In this document: positions 1 through 5,376 of the stretch, piece by piece
Numbering within the stretch: position 1 is the stretch's first letter
Layout: every line of letters begins with the position of its first letter
Assembly: GCA_902494595.1 (NCBI GenBank)
Contig: CABUTY010000057.1
Span: forward strand, 1 to 7,328
Length of the DNA stretch: 7,328 nucleotides
Direction of reading: 5' to 3'
Origin: an uncultured Porphyromonadaceae bacterium
GTDB lineage: Bacteria; Bacteroidota; Bacteroidia; Bacteroidales; Muribaculaceae
Made by a program: the position numbers and the translations under genes
Notes under the pieces: generated by a model
Database searches by the model: none
What the model was told of the DNA's origin: nothing
Seen by the model: the letters and a program-made list of their open reading frames with translations, nothing else

Positions 1-64
1 CCATCTCAAACAACTCTTCCAATCCCTCCGGGAGGAACTGCCAAAATGCTTCACTCGTTTTCAT
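1..64 (-). CDS. Transposase N-region protein, 5' fragment (window edge)
   Basis: Reading the minus strand from the ATG at 64 gives MKTSEAFWQFLPEGLEELFE, followed by M and the window edge. The phrase LPEGLEE followed by an aromatic residue resembles the beginning of the short first ORF of ISAon1-type Bacteroidales elements, whose second ORF carries the transposase catalytic domain; that comparison is from memory of the family and only 21 residues are visible. The leader at 65-116 contains a short inverted repeat (CCGA-AAAC-TCGG on the minus strand), and the reading frame of the neighbouring plus-strand gene becomes open close to there, which fits an IS end near base 115. The rest of the element lies outside the window. 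It could instead be an unrelated small protein. Confidence 0.42.
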   Translation of the reverse strand, partial: MKTSEAFWQFLPEGLEELFEM

Positions 65-120
65 GCCACAAATTTAACACTTCCTACAAAATCTATGCAC
101 CGAGTTTTCGGCTTGACCCC
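65..120 (-). mobile_element. Possible end of the left-edge insertion sequence
   Basis: This stretch separates the minus-strand transposase-like start at 64 from the plus-strand frame that opens at 117. On the minus strand it begins GGGGTCAAGCCGAAAACTCG and contains the small palindrome CCGA/TCGG, which would suit an IS terminus plus transposase leader. The other terminus is outside the window, so neither the inverted repeat nor a target duplication can be verified. The boundary could lie anywhere from about 110 to 130. Confidence 0.3.
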
Positions 121-206
121 ATTTTTATGACAGGTTTCTCAAGGCTGACAAAGAACTGAACATATATTGGAAGGAATATTGCCAGCTTAATAACCGACTT
201 GACTAT

Positions 207-446
207 ATGGATCTCGACTCTCCGGAATACCGGGAGGCCGAGGTAGATTGTGAGAAGGCCAAGGCTGAACATGATGAACGCCAAAAGGAGGTTCAGAAAC
301 TTTATTCCGAGTATGAGCAGGCTAACTGCGACTGTAATCCGGTATTCCGTTTCAGGGCGGAATATTTAGAGGTGATTGTTATCAGATATCTCGGCATAGC
401 TTCAGCCATAATTACAGACATCAAACAAATCAGGGAGGGCTTATGA
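207..446 (+). CDS. Hypothetical charged/coiled-coil protein, probably 5'-truncated
   Basis: I do not recognise this protein. From the first ATG it encodes 79 residues. The N-terminal half (about residues 4-36) is very rich in Glu, Lys and Ala with heptad-like spacing, suggesting a helical coiled coil, and the C-terminal half is a more hydrophobic helix-like stretch. The frame stays open and protein-like upstream of the ATG back to about 117 (FLKADKELNIYWKEY, then DYMDLDSPEY around the annotated start), with no ATG, GTG or TTG start in that part. The original start was therefore probably lost when the neighbouring IS inserted. Its stop overlaps the start of the next gene by four bases (ATGA at 443-446), the sign of a translationally coupled pair. 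The annotated ATG may be internal to the ancestral gene. Confidence 0.55.
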   Translation: MDLDSPEYREAEVDCEKAKAEHDERQKEVQKLYSEYEQANCDCNPVFRFRAEYLEVIVIRYLGIASAIITDIKQIREGL

Positions 447-853
447 AGAAGATATTATTGAAAGAGGCCGAAAAACATCGAGACACGGTTCCGGCCAAGC
501 TTTGCAACTGTCTGTATGATGTCTGCAATAACGTATTGTTTAAGGCCACCACACCTGTTATGTTCTGCGTCCACATGAACATGCTGTTTGAAGATAGTTT
601 CTTCATTCCAAGAAGGAACAAGGGTGTTCATATATGTTTTATGGTGTTCATGGTCGAGCAGCAAATCCCAGACGAGGACCATGCCATTGAATGGTCGACC
701 CTCTTCATAGAACGTTGTGACATCAAAGATAAATATTATAAAAGTCATCGCAGCGATGACCTAAGATCCGACTCGTCAAGGTCAGTAGAATTTCGTGAAG
801 ACATAGAAAATGCCATCAAAACCTGGAAAGCGATGGGACTTGCCCCACGTTAA
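443..853 (+). CDS. Hypothetical protein, 136 aa
   Basis: The product is not recognised. It starts in the ATGA overlap with the preceding ORF, so the two are very likely co-transcribed and co-translated. The 136-residue product has a basic N-terminus (MKKILLKEAEKHRD), a central hydrophobic beta-like stretch with several Cys, Phe and Met residues (about residues 36-75), and a charged, Ser/Arg/Asp-rich C-terminal third ending in a helix-like segment. No signal peptide or clear membrane helix is visible; the hydrophobic part is too broken by charged residues. The frame closes 40 bases before a strong intrinsic terminator, so it is the last gene of its transcript. The small pair could be a remnant of a phage or conjugative-element operon, but nothing in the sequence decides this. 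Confidence 0.6.
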   Translation: MKKILLKEAEKHRDTVPAKLCNCLYDVCNNVLFKATTPVMFCVHMNMLFEDSFFIPRRNKGVHICFMVFMVEQQIPDEDHAIEWSTLFIERCDIKDKYYKSHRSDDLRSDSSRSVEFREDIENAIKTWKAMGLAPR

Positions 854-892
854 CACAGCACCGACACAAAATATACAGATTTTAACACACTC

Positions 893-942
893 TAAACGCG
901 CTATATCGCTAAAACACAGCATATAGCGCGTTTAAATTTTTT
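893..942 (+). terminator. Rho-independent terminator after the 443-853 gene
   Basis: A perfect 14-bp inverted repeat (TAAACGCGCTATAT at 893-906 and its complement at 921-934) is extended inward by GCT/AGC across one bulged C, leaving a 7-base loop AAAACAC. It is followed by AA and six T residues (937-942). The GC-rich core and the T-run on the plus strand make this a textbook intrinsic terminator for the two upstream genes. Confidence 0.85.
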
Positions 943-985
943 GCGTTGCCACAGCGCGACACATGGTAACACTTGGAGACGGCAG

Positions 986-993
986 TAACTTTG
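986..993 (+). promoter_or_regulatory. Bacteroidales-type -7 element (TAACTTTG)
   Basis: TAACTTTG exactly fits the TAnnTTTG consensus of the Bacteroidota housekeeping sigma factor. It lies 44 bases after a terminator and 25 bases before the IS4 left end, which is where a promoter for the next plus-strand unit would be expected. No TTTG -33 motif is present at the usual 19-21 base spacing, so the call is tentative. If real, its transcript would start near base 1000 and run into the antisense side of the IS. An ATG at 1016-1018 abuts the IS end. Confidence 0.35.
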
Positions 994-1017
994 CATCGGA
1001 AACGAAAGGTATCAAAT

Positions 1018-1039
1018 GCTACAGTACCTGACAATTTTT
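1018..1039 (+). repeat. IS4 left terminal inverted repeat
   Basis: Twenty-two bases, beginning GCTACAGTACCTGACA and ending in a T-run, exactly complementary in reverse to 2256-2277. The stop codon of the transposase frame (minus strand, 1040-1042) begins immediately inside this repeat, so the element has almost no spare DNA at this end. Confidence 0.88.
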
Positions 1040-2104
1040 TTAGGGGCCAGGTTTACAACCGCAATGAGCCGGGCTTGCGCCTTCTCTCCAGATGTCATCG
1101 ATGATGAATTTCAGCCCCCAGGTAAAAATGCTGAATCGTTTCCTTCCGTTGCTTTTCATTGTAGGAATGACGTAGCGGCGAGACTTGATGATCCCCTCAA
1201 TGAAAGCACATGCGTATGCGATAAGGACAACCGCAAGCATATTCTTAAACCGACCTGTGGCCTCCAGATGAGACCGCTCAATATTAAATCCCGCTGTTTT
1301 CATGGCTCTGAAGGCAGTTTCAATCTGCTATCTGAGTCTGTAGATCTTGTCGGTGAACGATGATTTCTCCGGGGTTGCCAGTATCAGCAGACTGTCTTCG
1401 CCGTGCTCCTTCCGTCTCATCGCATAGATACGTACTTTCATGTTTTTACCGAACTTGTATGAGCCGGAGAGCACAACGTTCCGGCCCGTGCCAAGGGAGG
1501 ATAAAATGTGTCTAAGCATGCGGCTCTTACCTGTTGATGTGTTCTGGACATAGCTTGTCTCCCTGATTCTCAGACAGTAAGGAATCTTCATGGTCTCAAG
1601 CCACCGCACGAAGTTATAGTATCCGAACTCTCTGTCGGCCACAAGACACGCTATCTGTTCGGGGCGGATTATGTCAAGCACGCATTCCATGAATGAAATC
1701 TGCTCGGTAAATTTAGTCGCACCCCGTTTGTCAAATATGCGGAAATATATCGGGATGGAGATTCCGTCAAAACATATCCCCACGACCAGAATGTTATAAA
1801 TCCGAGTGCCAAGTTCCCATGTGGTGCGGTCCATGGTAAGAATATATCTTTTCTGCGGAGGCAGCACTTTGAGTATGGCTTTTCCAATCAGGGCAACCGG
1901 AAAAATATTCAAGGCAAGAAGACGTTCTATTCTTCTTATGGTTGATGATTGTCTGGCGCCCGAAAACATCGCGCTTGCAAGTCTGGAGAGATTTACAGAC
2001 AGGGTCACGAACATTGCGCGTATAAGAGCTTCCAGACATTTTTTATGAGAAAGCTGGAGTCCGTCAATCCAAATCAGAGCGAAAATTGTTTGTAAAGTAT
2101 CCAT
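1040..2104 (-). pseudogene. IS4-family DDE transposase with an in-frame amber stop
   Basis: From the ATG at 2104 the minus strand encodes a 258-residue product that stops at TAG (1330-1328), then continues in the same frame for 95 residues to a TAA at 1042-1040. Together they form one IS4-type transposase of about 354 positions. The catalytic pattern is visible: first Asp in ILTMDRTTWELG (D92), second Asp in CLVADREFG (D157), and the YREK signature Y255-R258-E262-K269 in YRLR(stop)QIETAFRAMK. The amber sits at position 259, where relatives usually have Trp (TGG), so one G-to-A change explains it. The 258-residue product lacks the third catalytic residue E262 and should be inactive, unless the stop is read through. 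Genes annotated separately at 1328-2104 and 1040-1303 would be two halves of this one gene. The gene points away from the 2330-3898 operon. Confidence 0.88.
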
Positions 2105-2159
2105 GTGGCAACCGGTTTTAGTGGAACTTCTTTTATTTTTAAAACAAACCGGTTGCCAC
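2105..2159 (-). promoter_or_regulatory. Hairpin abutting the transposase start codon
   Basis: A 14-bp perfect inverted repeat, GTGGCAACCGGTTT (2105-2118) and its complement (2146-2159), encloses a 27-base AT-rich spacer and touches the transposase ATG (2104-2102). In minus-strand RNA it would fold into a stable stem ending exactly at the start codon. In several IS families such structures limit translation of transcripts entering from outside the element; that role is inferred here. It could alternatively be a protein-binding site. Confidence 0.6.
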
Positions 2160-2255
2160 TTTTCCTTATACCTTTGGCAATCATCGGGTTAAAAAACGCG
2201 CCGTTTAAGATTTATTAAATATAAGCCCAGCTTTCCGTCTGATTTTCAGTCAATT

Positions 2256-2277
2256 AAAAATTGTCAGGTACTGTAGC
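2256..2277 (+). repeat. IS4 right terminal inverted repeat
   Basis: Exact reverse complement of 1018-1039, ending GTCAGGTACTGTAGC. It contains TTGTC at 2261-2265, which lies 19 bases before TACCTTGG (2285-2292) in the flank. That raises the possibility of a hybrid outward promoter for the 2330 operon, though neither motif is a perfect match. Confidence 0.88.
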
Positions 2278-2329
2278 TAAACGTACCTTGGTATTTCCAA
2301 AATACACTCAAAAAAATCAATCATAATAT
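2278..2329 (+). promoter_or_regulatory. Leader of the HTH/replication operon with a small operator-like repeat
   Basis: This 52-base AT-rich leader lies between the IS4 right end and the ATG at 2330. It holds TACCTTGG (2285-2292), one mismatch from the Bacteroidales TAnnTTTG element, and the inverted repeat GTATTT-CCA-AAATAC (2291-2305), which could be an operator for the HTH protein encoded immediately downstream. Both are short and could be chance. No Shine-Dalgarno-like sequence precedes the ATG, as is usual in Bacteroidales. Confidence 0.3.
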
Positions 2330-2563
2330 ATGAATAGTAAACTGCTCACTTCTAAAGCCGCTGCCGAATACCTCGGCATCTCGCTCTCCTATCTCCGAAA
2401 GTTGATGATGAATCGCGTCATCCCCATGTACAAGCCCAACGGCAAACTCTGCTACTTCGAACCGGTAGACCTCGATGCCTACCTCACCAGCGTTCGCATC
2501 GCTTCTCAGGATGAAATCAATGCCCGCCCCAACGATTACCTCCACAAAAACAGCAACCGATGA
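2330..2563 (+). CDS. MerR-like excisionase-family helix-turn-helix protein
   Basis: This 77-residue protein is dominated by one DNA-binding domain: LTSKAAAEYLGISLSYLRKL (residues 6-25) forms the helix-turn-helix, and the wing and second helix follow in IPMYKPNGKLCYFEPVDLDAYL (residues 31-52). The pattern of a Ser/Lys-Ala-Ala start, YLG in the turn, a Pro-Asn-Gly-Lys wing and a D-L-D-A-Y-L helix is typical of the excisionase/MerR-like HTH_17 group found in Bacteroidales mobile elements. Members act as excision factors, bending DNA at an attachment site, or as local regulators of element genes. The gene ends in an ATGA overlap with the next one, so the pair is coupled. No integrase is present here, so a regulatory role is at least as likely as excision. 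Confidence 0.82.
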   Translation: MNSKLLTSKAAAEYLGISLSYLRKLMMNRVIPMYKPNGKLCYFEPVDLDAYLTSVRIASQDEINARPNDYLHKNSNR

Positions 2564-3309
2564 CCAAAGGTGTCAATGTCTATGAGTTGATGCATGCCTT
2601 CTGGCAGGAGAATGAATACGAACCATTCTCCACTGCAGAGATTGCCCTGTTCTTCTTCCTGCTGGAACGTGCCAACTGCCAACGATGGATGATGCCCTTC
2701 AAATGCTCCACTGCTCTTGCTTGCAGATCTATCAATGTGGCCAAGCAGACTTTTCTCACGGCTCGACACGGATTAAGCTGTCGCGGACTAATAGTTTTCT
2801 CACAAGGCAAAGGTAAAGCCATCGCGCCAACTTATACGGTCATTTCTGAACCTAATAGATGGACTAATGGTAAGCCCGAAAAGCAGACAGAAGAAGTAAC
2901 GGATAACATAACCGAAAGCAAGACCGGTAGCCTGCCTCCTTTAGAAGATAATAAGATTCAAAATAAAGATATAATATCTTCTAATGATAAAGGTCAGACA
3001 GAAATTTTAAGTCTCGATGAATTAGAGAAAATCTTTCTTGCCGATACTGCCTGGCAAGACGAAATCCTCCGGGAACTTCCGACTGTAGACAGCATAGAAC
3101 TGAAACATCAGATTAGTGGCTTCTTCACTCGGCTGCGCGACAAAGGTGAAAATGAAAGGGAAGAACAAGATTGTCGCAGCTACTTCATTAACTCATTACG
3201 CAAATTTTTAAACAACAATCATAATGCAATTCAACAATCAGACCCCTCAAAGCGTCGGGGGAATCCTGTCACAGCTACGTCAGCGCGGGACTACGACGCA
3301 CCGTTTTAA
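2560..3309 (+). CDS. Winged-helix replication-type protein (DUF7833/DnaD-like architecture)
   Basis: The 249-residue product has an N-terminal winged-helix region (about residues 23-95: FSTAEIALFFFLLERANCQ, a second helix with RSINVAKQTFLTARHGL, then RGLIVFSQGKGKAIAPTYTV as the wing). A polar linker (about 105-145) follows, then a helical C-terminal domain (about 147-215, with LDELEKIFL and SYFINSLRKFL) and a basic tail, KRRGNPVTATSARDYDAPF. This layout is familiar in Bacteroidales phages and mobile elements, where the protein precedes a DnaC-like helicase loader and is thought to bind origin DNA or help load the replisome; that role is inferred from family and neighbours. It overlaps the upstream gene by ATGA, and its stop lies 7 bases before the preferred start of the ATPase gene. 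The linker DNA (about 2930-3010) is markedly AT-rich compared with both neighbours. Confidence 0.7.
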   Translation: MTKGVNVYELMHAFWQENEYEPFSTAEIALFFFLLERANCQRWMMPFKCSTALACRSINVAKQTFLTARHGLSCRGLIVFSQGKGKAIAPTYTVISEPNRWTNGKPEKQTEEVTDNITESKTGSLPPLEDNKIQNKDIISSNDKGQTEILSLDELEKIFLADTAWQDEILRELPTVDSIELKHQISGFFTRLRDKGENEREEQDCRSYFINSLRKFLNNNHNAIQQSDPSKRRGNPVTATSARDYDAPF

Positions 3310-3316
3310 GCTGCCC

Positions 3317-3898
3317 ATGACGGCAGCCAATGCTAAACTCTTCTTACAGACTGCTTTGCAGTTTCAGGTTGAGGAACGAGGCCGCGAGTTTATAATGAAT
3401 GATAACATCTCAGAAATACTTGACAGACTGTCACGTGTACTCACAGAGGGCAGCTATCACTTCGGTCTCCATTTCTGCGGCGGCTGCGGCAACGGCAAGA
3501 CCACCTTCGTCAAAGCCTTCCAGACCGTCATAAACCGGCTTCAGCTCAAAATCGAGGAGGAATGCTACGGCAACTGGGCCATACGCATCATGGACGCCCG
3601 CGCCATAGCCGATCTCGCCAAAAACGACAACGACGAGTGGCAGCAGCTGTGCCGAATACCCATGCTCGCTATCGACGACCTCGGCACCGAGCCGGTAGAG
3701 GTGCTCGACTACGGCAACGTGCTCTACCCCATCGTCGATCTACTGACCCGCCGTTACGACCGCCAGCTATTCACGGTCATCACCACCAATCTGACCTCGG
3801 AGGAAATCCGCGCCAAATATGGTGAGCGAATCGCTGACCGCCTCAACGAGATGATGACAAAGATAGTCTTCCGCGACTCCTCTTTTAGGAGGCCATAA
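3317..3898 (+). CDS. DnaC/IstB-like AAA+ ATPase (probable helicase loader)
   Basis: From the ATG at 3317 the product has 194 residues. Motifs appear in the expected order: Walker A GGCGNGKTT (55-63), Walker B MLAIDDLGTEP (116-126, with D120/D121), sensor-1 VITTNL (154-159) and the arginine-finger-like segment YGERIADRL (168-176). This is the layout of DnaC/IstB-type AAA+ proteins, which load a replicative helicase or assist a transposase. With a winged-helix replication protein just upstream and no IstA-type transposase nearby, a helicase-loader role is more likely. An in-frame ATG at 3224 would add 31 residues but overlap the previous gene by 86 bases, and those residues lie outside the recognisable domain, so 3317 (7 bases after the upstream stop) is preferred. 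The 3' two thirds are much richer in G+C than the start. Confidence 0.85.
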   Translation: MTAANAKLFLQTALQFQVEERGREFIMNDNISEILDRLSRVLTEGSYHFGLHFCGGCGNGKTTFVKAFQTVINRLQLKIEEECYGNWAIRIMDARAIADLAKNDNDEWQQLCRIPMLAIDDLGTEPVEVLDYGNVLYPIVDLLTRRYDRQLFTVITTNLTSEEIRAKYGERIADRLNEMMTKIVFRDSSFRRP

Positions 3899-4120
3899 TT
3901 CCGGCGTCCATCAGTGAGAAGACGTTCCAAAAGCCAGCTTACGCGACATGAATCGATGGTGAGGGGGTCCATTTTGGACTGCCCCAATGATAATCAACAG
4001 AGTACGAGTATTACGTCTCGCATATGAGCCTATATTAGATAATTTTATCTCATGACCAAATAAGAATTAACGAGTATAATCGCACAGCGTGAGCCTATTC
4101 TTGCAAATGCCGTTGGCAAG
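3899..4120. other. Intergenic stretch with hairpins
   Basis: No gene is recognised here. An imperfect hairpin at 3963-3985 pairs GGGG with CCCC and GTCC with GGAC around the loop ATTTT; it follows the ATPase operon but lacks a T-run, so it is at best a weak terminator. Further on, AGATAA-TT-TTATCT (4037-4050) is a short AT-rich inverted repeat that could be an operator. The frame of the next small ORF is open from 4064 (after TAA at 4061-4063), which may mean that part of this stretch was once coding. Confidence 0.4.
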
Positions 4121-4399
4121 ATGGCCGACTACATACAGGACCAATGGGGCGGATCTTATCCATCCAAGGAGCAGACCGATGCTGTCAATGCCTACCTAAA
4201 ATCCGTAAATGCTGACGGCAATGGTACGATGAGCGAAGCCAACGTCGAACACCGTAGGATAGCGACTGAACGGATAACTATAAGCGCTATCCGTGTCCTA
4301 AACCGCGAACAGCTTGACCGATTGCAAGATGTGTTGAATCACATTGCAGCCGATAAGGAATACTATATGCCCGAGCGAAAGAACGGTTTGGGCCGGTAA
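4121..4399 (+). CDS. Hypothetical small protein, 92 aa
   Basis: I do not recognise this protein. It is hydrophilic and probably helical, with MADYIQDQWGGSYPSKEQ at the start, a Gly/Asn-containing middle (NADGNGTMSEANVEH) and an amphipathic stretch (ISAIRVLNREQLDRLQDVL) before a basic end, MPERKNGLGR. There is no membrane segment or signal peptide. The frame remains open for 19 codons upstream of the ATG and reads protein-like (REPILANAVGKMADY), but no standard start codon is present there. Either translation begins at 4121, or the gene has lost its original 5' end. It stands alone on the plus strand between the replication-type operon and the second winged-helix gene. Confidence 0.5.
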   Translation: MADYIQDQWGGSYPSKEQTDAVNAYLKSVNADGNGTMSEANVEHRRIATERITISAIRVLNREQLDRLQDVLNHIAADKEYYMPERKNGLGR

Positions 4400-4411
4400 C
4401 GAAGCTTTAGC

Positions 4412-4431
4412 GATGCGGCATCAAGAGATGC
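4412..4431 (+). repeat. Short alternating hairpin GATGC/GCATC/GATGC
   Basis: After the 4121-4399 ORF the sequence GATGC-G-GCATC-AAGA-GATGC allows the central GCATC to pair with the copy on either side; the 5-bp stem with an AAGA loop (4418-4431) is the more stable. There is no T-run, so this is not a clear terminator, and its size is within what chance can give. Confidence 0.3.
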
Positions 4432-4498
4432 TTCAATCCGGCAACTAAGGATATATTCCGGGGACAGACTCCATTCAACAGCTATGACATCTTTTCCC

Positions 4499-4529
4499 TT
4501 TCATTCGACATTAACCTCTTATAATTTTA
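4499..4529 (+). promoter_or_regulatory. Possible promoter of the 4534 gene
   Basis: TTTC (4499-4502) and TAATTTTA (4522-4529) are each one mismatch from the Bacteroidales -33 (TTTG) and -7 (TAnnTTTG) elements and are separated by 19 bases, the normal spacing. Transcription would begin almost at the ATG of the following gene, which is unusual and lowers confidence, since the real start codon might lie further downstream or the true promoter elsewhere. Confidence 0.25.
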
Positions 4530-4533
4530 TTTA

Positions 4534-5376
4534 ATGAACCAAACCAAACACAACCAACAAAACCCTCTCACCCCATCACTGTGTGTGAGACTCACTCCGG
4601 AGAAGCTGAATCATCTCGCGGAACCGACCAAATCCAAAGCATCAAGACTCGATGCCTATCTCTATCTTCTACACATTGCTGAGATAGCAACAGCCACCCA
4701 AGAGTCCTTTTATGGACAGACCTCCGATCCGGAAGCAGCCTGCTTTGTAATATCGATCACCGATTTGGCTAAACAATGTCACTGGTCCCGTGAGACTGTC
4801 CGCAAGTTCCTTGACCAACTGGCGGTCTGTGGCCTGCTGGCAAAGACTCAGGTCGGCGGTCGCACAATCGTCACCATGACAACAGAGCGTGACGATGCCA
4901 AACAACCATCAATTCTTGAAAAGCCCCAGACTCCATTCGAGATGCCGGACCAGCTATATTACAAGATTGACGAATGGCTGATTGGTATCATTGACAATTC
5001 CGAACTCGCCGATATAATCGAAGAGACAGTTGCTTCTTTTGACCGCACAAACGAGGATGCGTATTCGCAGAGGGTAACAGCCTTTCAGTACTCACTGATT
5101 CAGCAACTGATTCCGAGATGGTTCGTTAACGCGCCTACTGTTCCAGAAGGCGCAGACTCCTACAGCCTTGAATGTCTTAAGCACATCTTCTCAGAGTGTC
5201 TATCCGACAACTGGTCTGAATGGCTCAATTTTCTCGACAAATATTGCCCCGGCCTTAATCGAGGAAGTTCCCTTGTCGAGCCTAGCACGGACCCGGGCCC
5301 AATCAAATCCGCCAGGTATGCTTACTACGCCCTCTTCATCCATTTGAAGGTAGATTTCATATACTCCTGGCACTAA
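4534..5376 (+). CDS. Winged-helix protein, possible replication or regulatory factor
   Basis: The 280-residue product has a polar N-terminus and a helical segment (38-55). A clear helix-turn-helix follows in ITDLAKQCHWSRETVRKFLD (75-94), continuing into QLAVCGLLAKTQVGGRTIVTM, whose hairpin forms the wing (to about 115). The rest (about 130-245) is acidic and probably helical. The HTH resembles those of Bacteroidales replication-associated and regulatory proteins, but no named family is recognised. It has its own AT-rich upstream region and is followed by about 300 bases without a clear gene in front of the relaxase. The last 35 or so residues (after CPGLNRG) have a different character (VEPSTDPGP, then IHLKVDFIYSW) and other frames are open there too, so a 3' frameshift or replaced end is possible. 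The DNA-binding role is well supported; the exact job is inference. Confidence 0.7.
   Translation: MNQTKHNQQNPLTPSLCVRLTPEKLNHLAEPTKSKASRLDAYLYLLHIAEIATATQESFYGQTSDPEAACFVISITDLAKQCHWSRETVRKFLDQLAVCGLLAKTQVGGRTIVTMTTERDDAKQPSILEKPQTPFEMPDQLYYKIDEWLIGIIDNSELADIIEETVASFDRTNEDAYSQRVTAFQYSLIQQLIPRWFVNAPTVPEGADSYSLECLKHIFSECLSDNWSEWLNFLDKYCPGLNRGSSLVEPSTDPGPIKSARYAYYALFIHLKVDFIYSWH

Larger units (their letters stand above)
1018..2277 (-). mobile_element. IS4-family insertion sequence, about 1.26 kb
   Basis: The element is bounded by 22-bp perfect terminal inverted repeats, at 1018-1039 (beginning GCTACAGTACCTGACAAT) and 2256-2277 (ending ATTGTCAGGTACTGTAGC). It holds one minus-strand transposase reading frame that ends inside or next to the left repeat. 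Its size, single long gene and DDE transposase with a YREK signature fit the IS4 family. The outermost G/C pair of the repeat could be chance, so the true ends may be 1019 and 2276. No target-site duplication is visible in the flanks (left ...GGTATCAAAT, right TAAACGTACC...), which suggests an old insertion or recombination between two copies. Confidence 0.88.

Noticed and set aside
455..748. Minus-strand ORF of 97 codons opposite the 443-853 gene
   Set aside because: The plus-strand frame is longer, is coupled by ATGA to its upstream neighbour and is followed by a terminator in the matching direction.
893..934. Long palindrome as a phage or integrase attachment site
   Set aside because: The T-run directly after the stem and its place after a plus-strand gene fit an intrinsic terminator better, and no integrase is present.
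1016..1363. Plus-strand ORF of 115 codons starting at the IS4 left end
   Set aside because: It lies antisense to the C-terminal part of the IS4 transposase, whose minus-strand frame shows clear family motifs; the plus-strand reading has no recognisable features.
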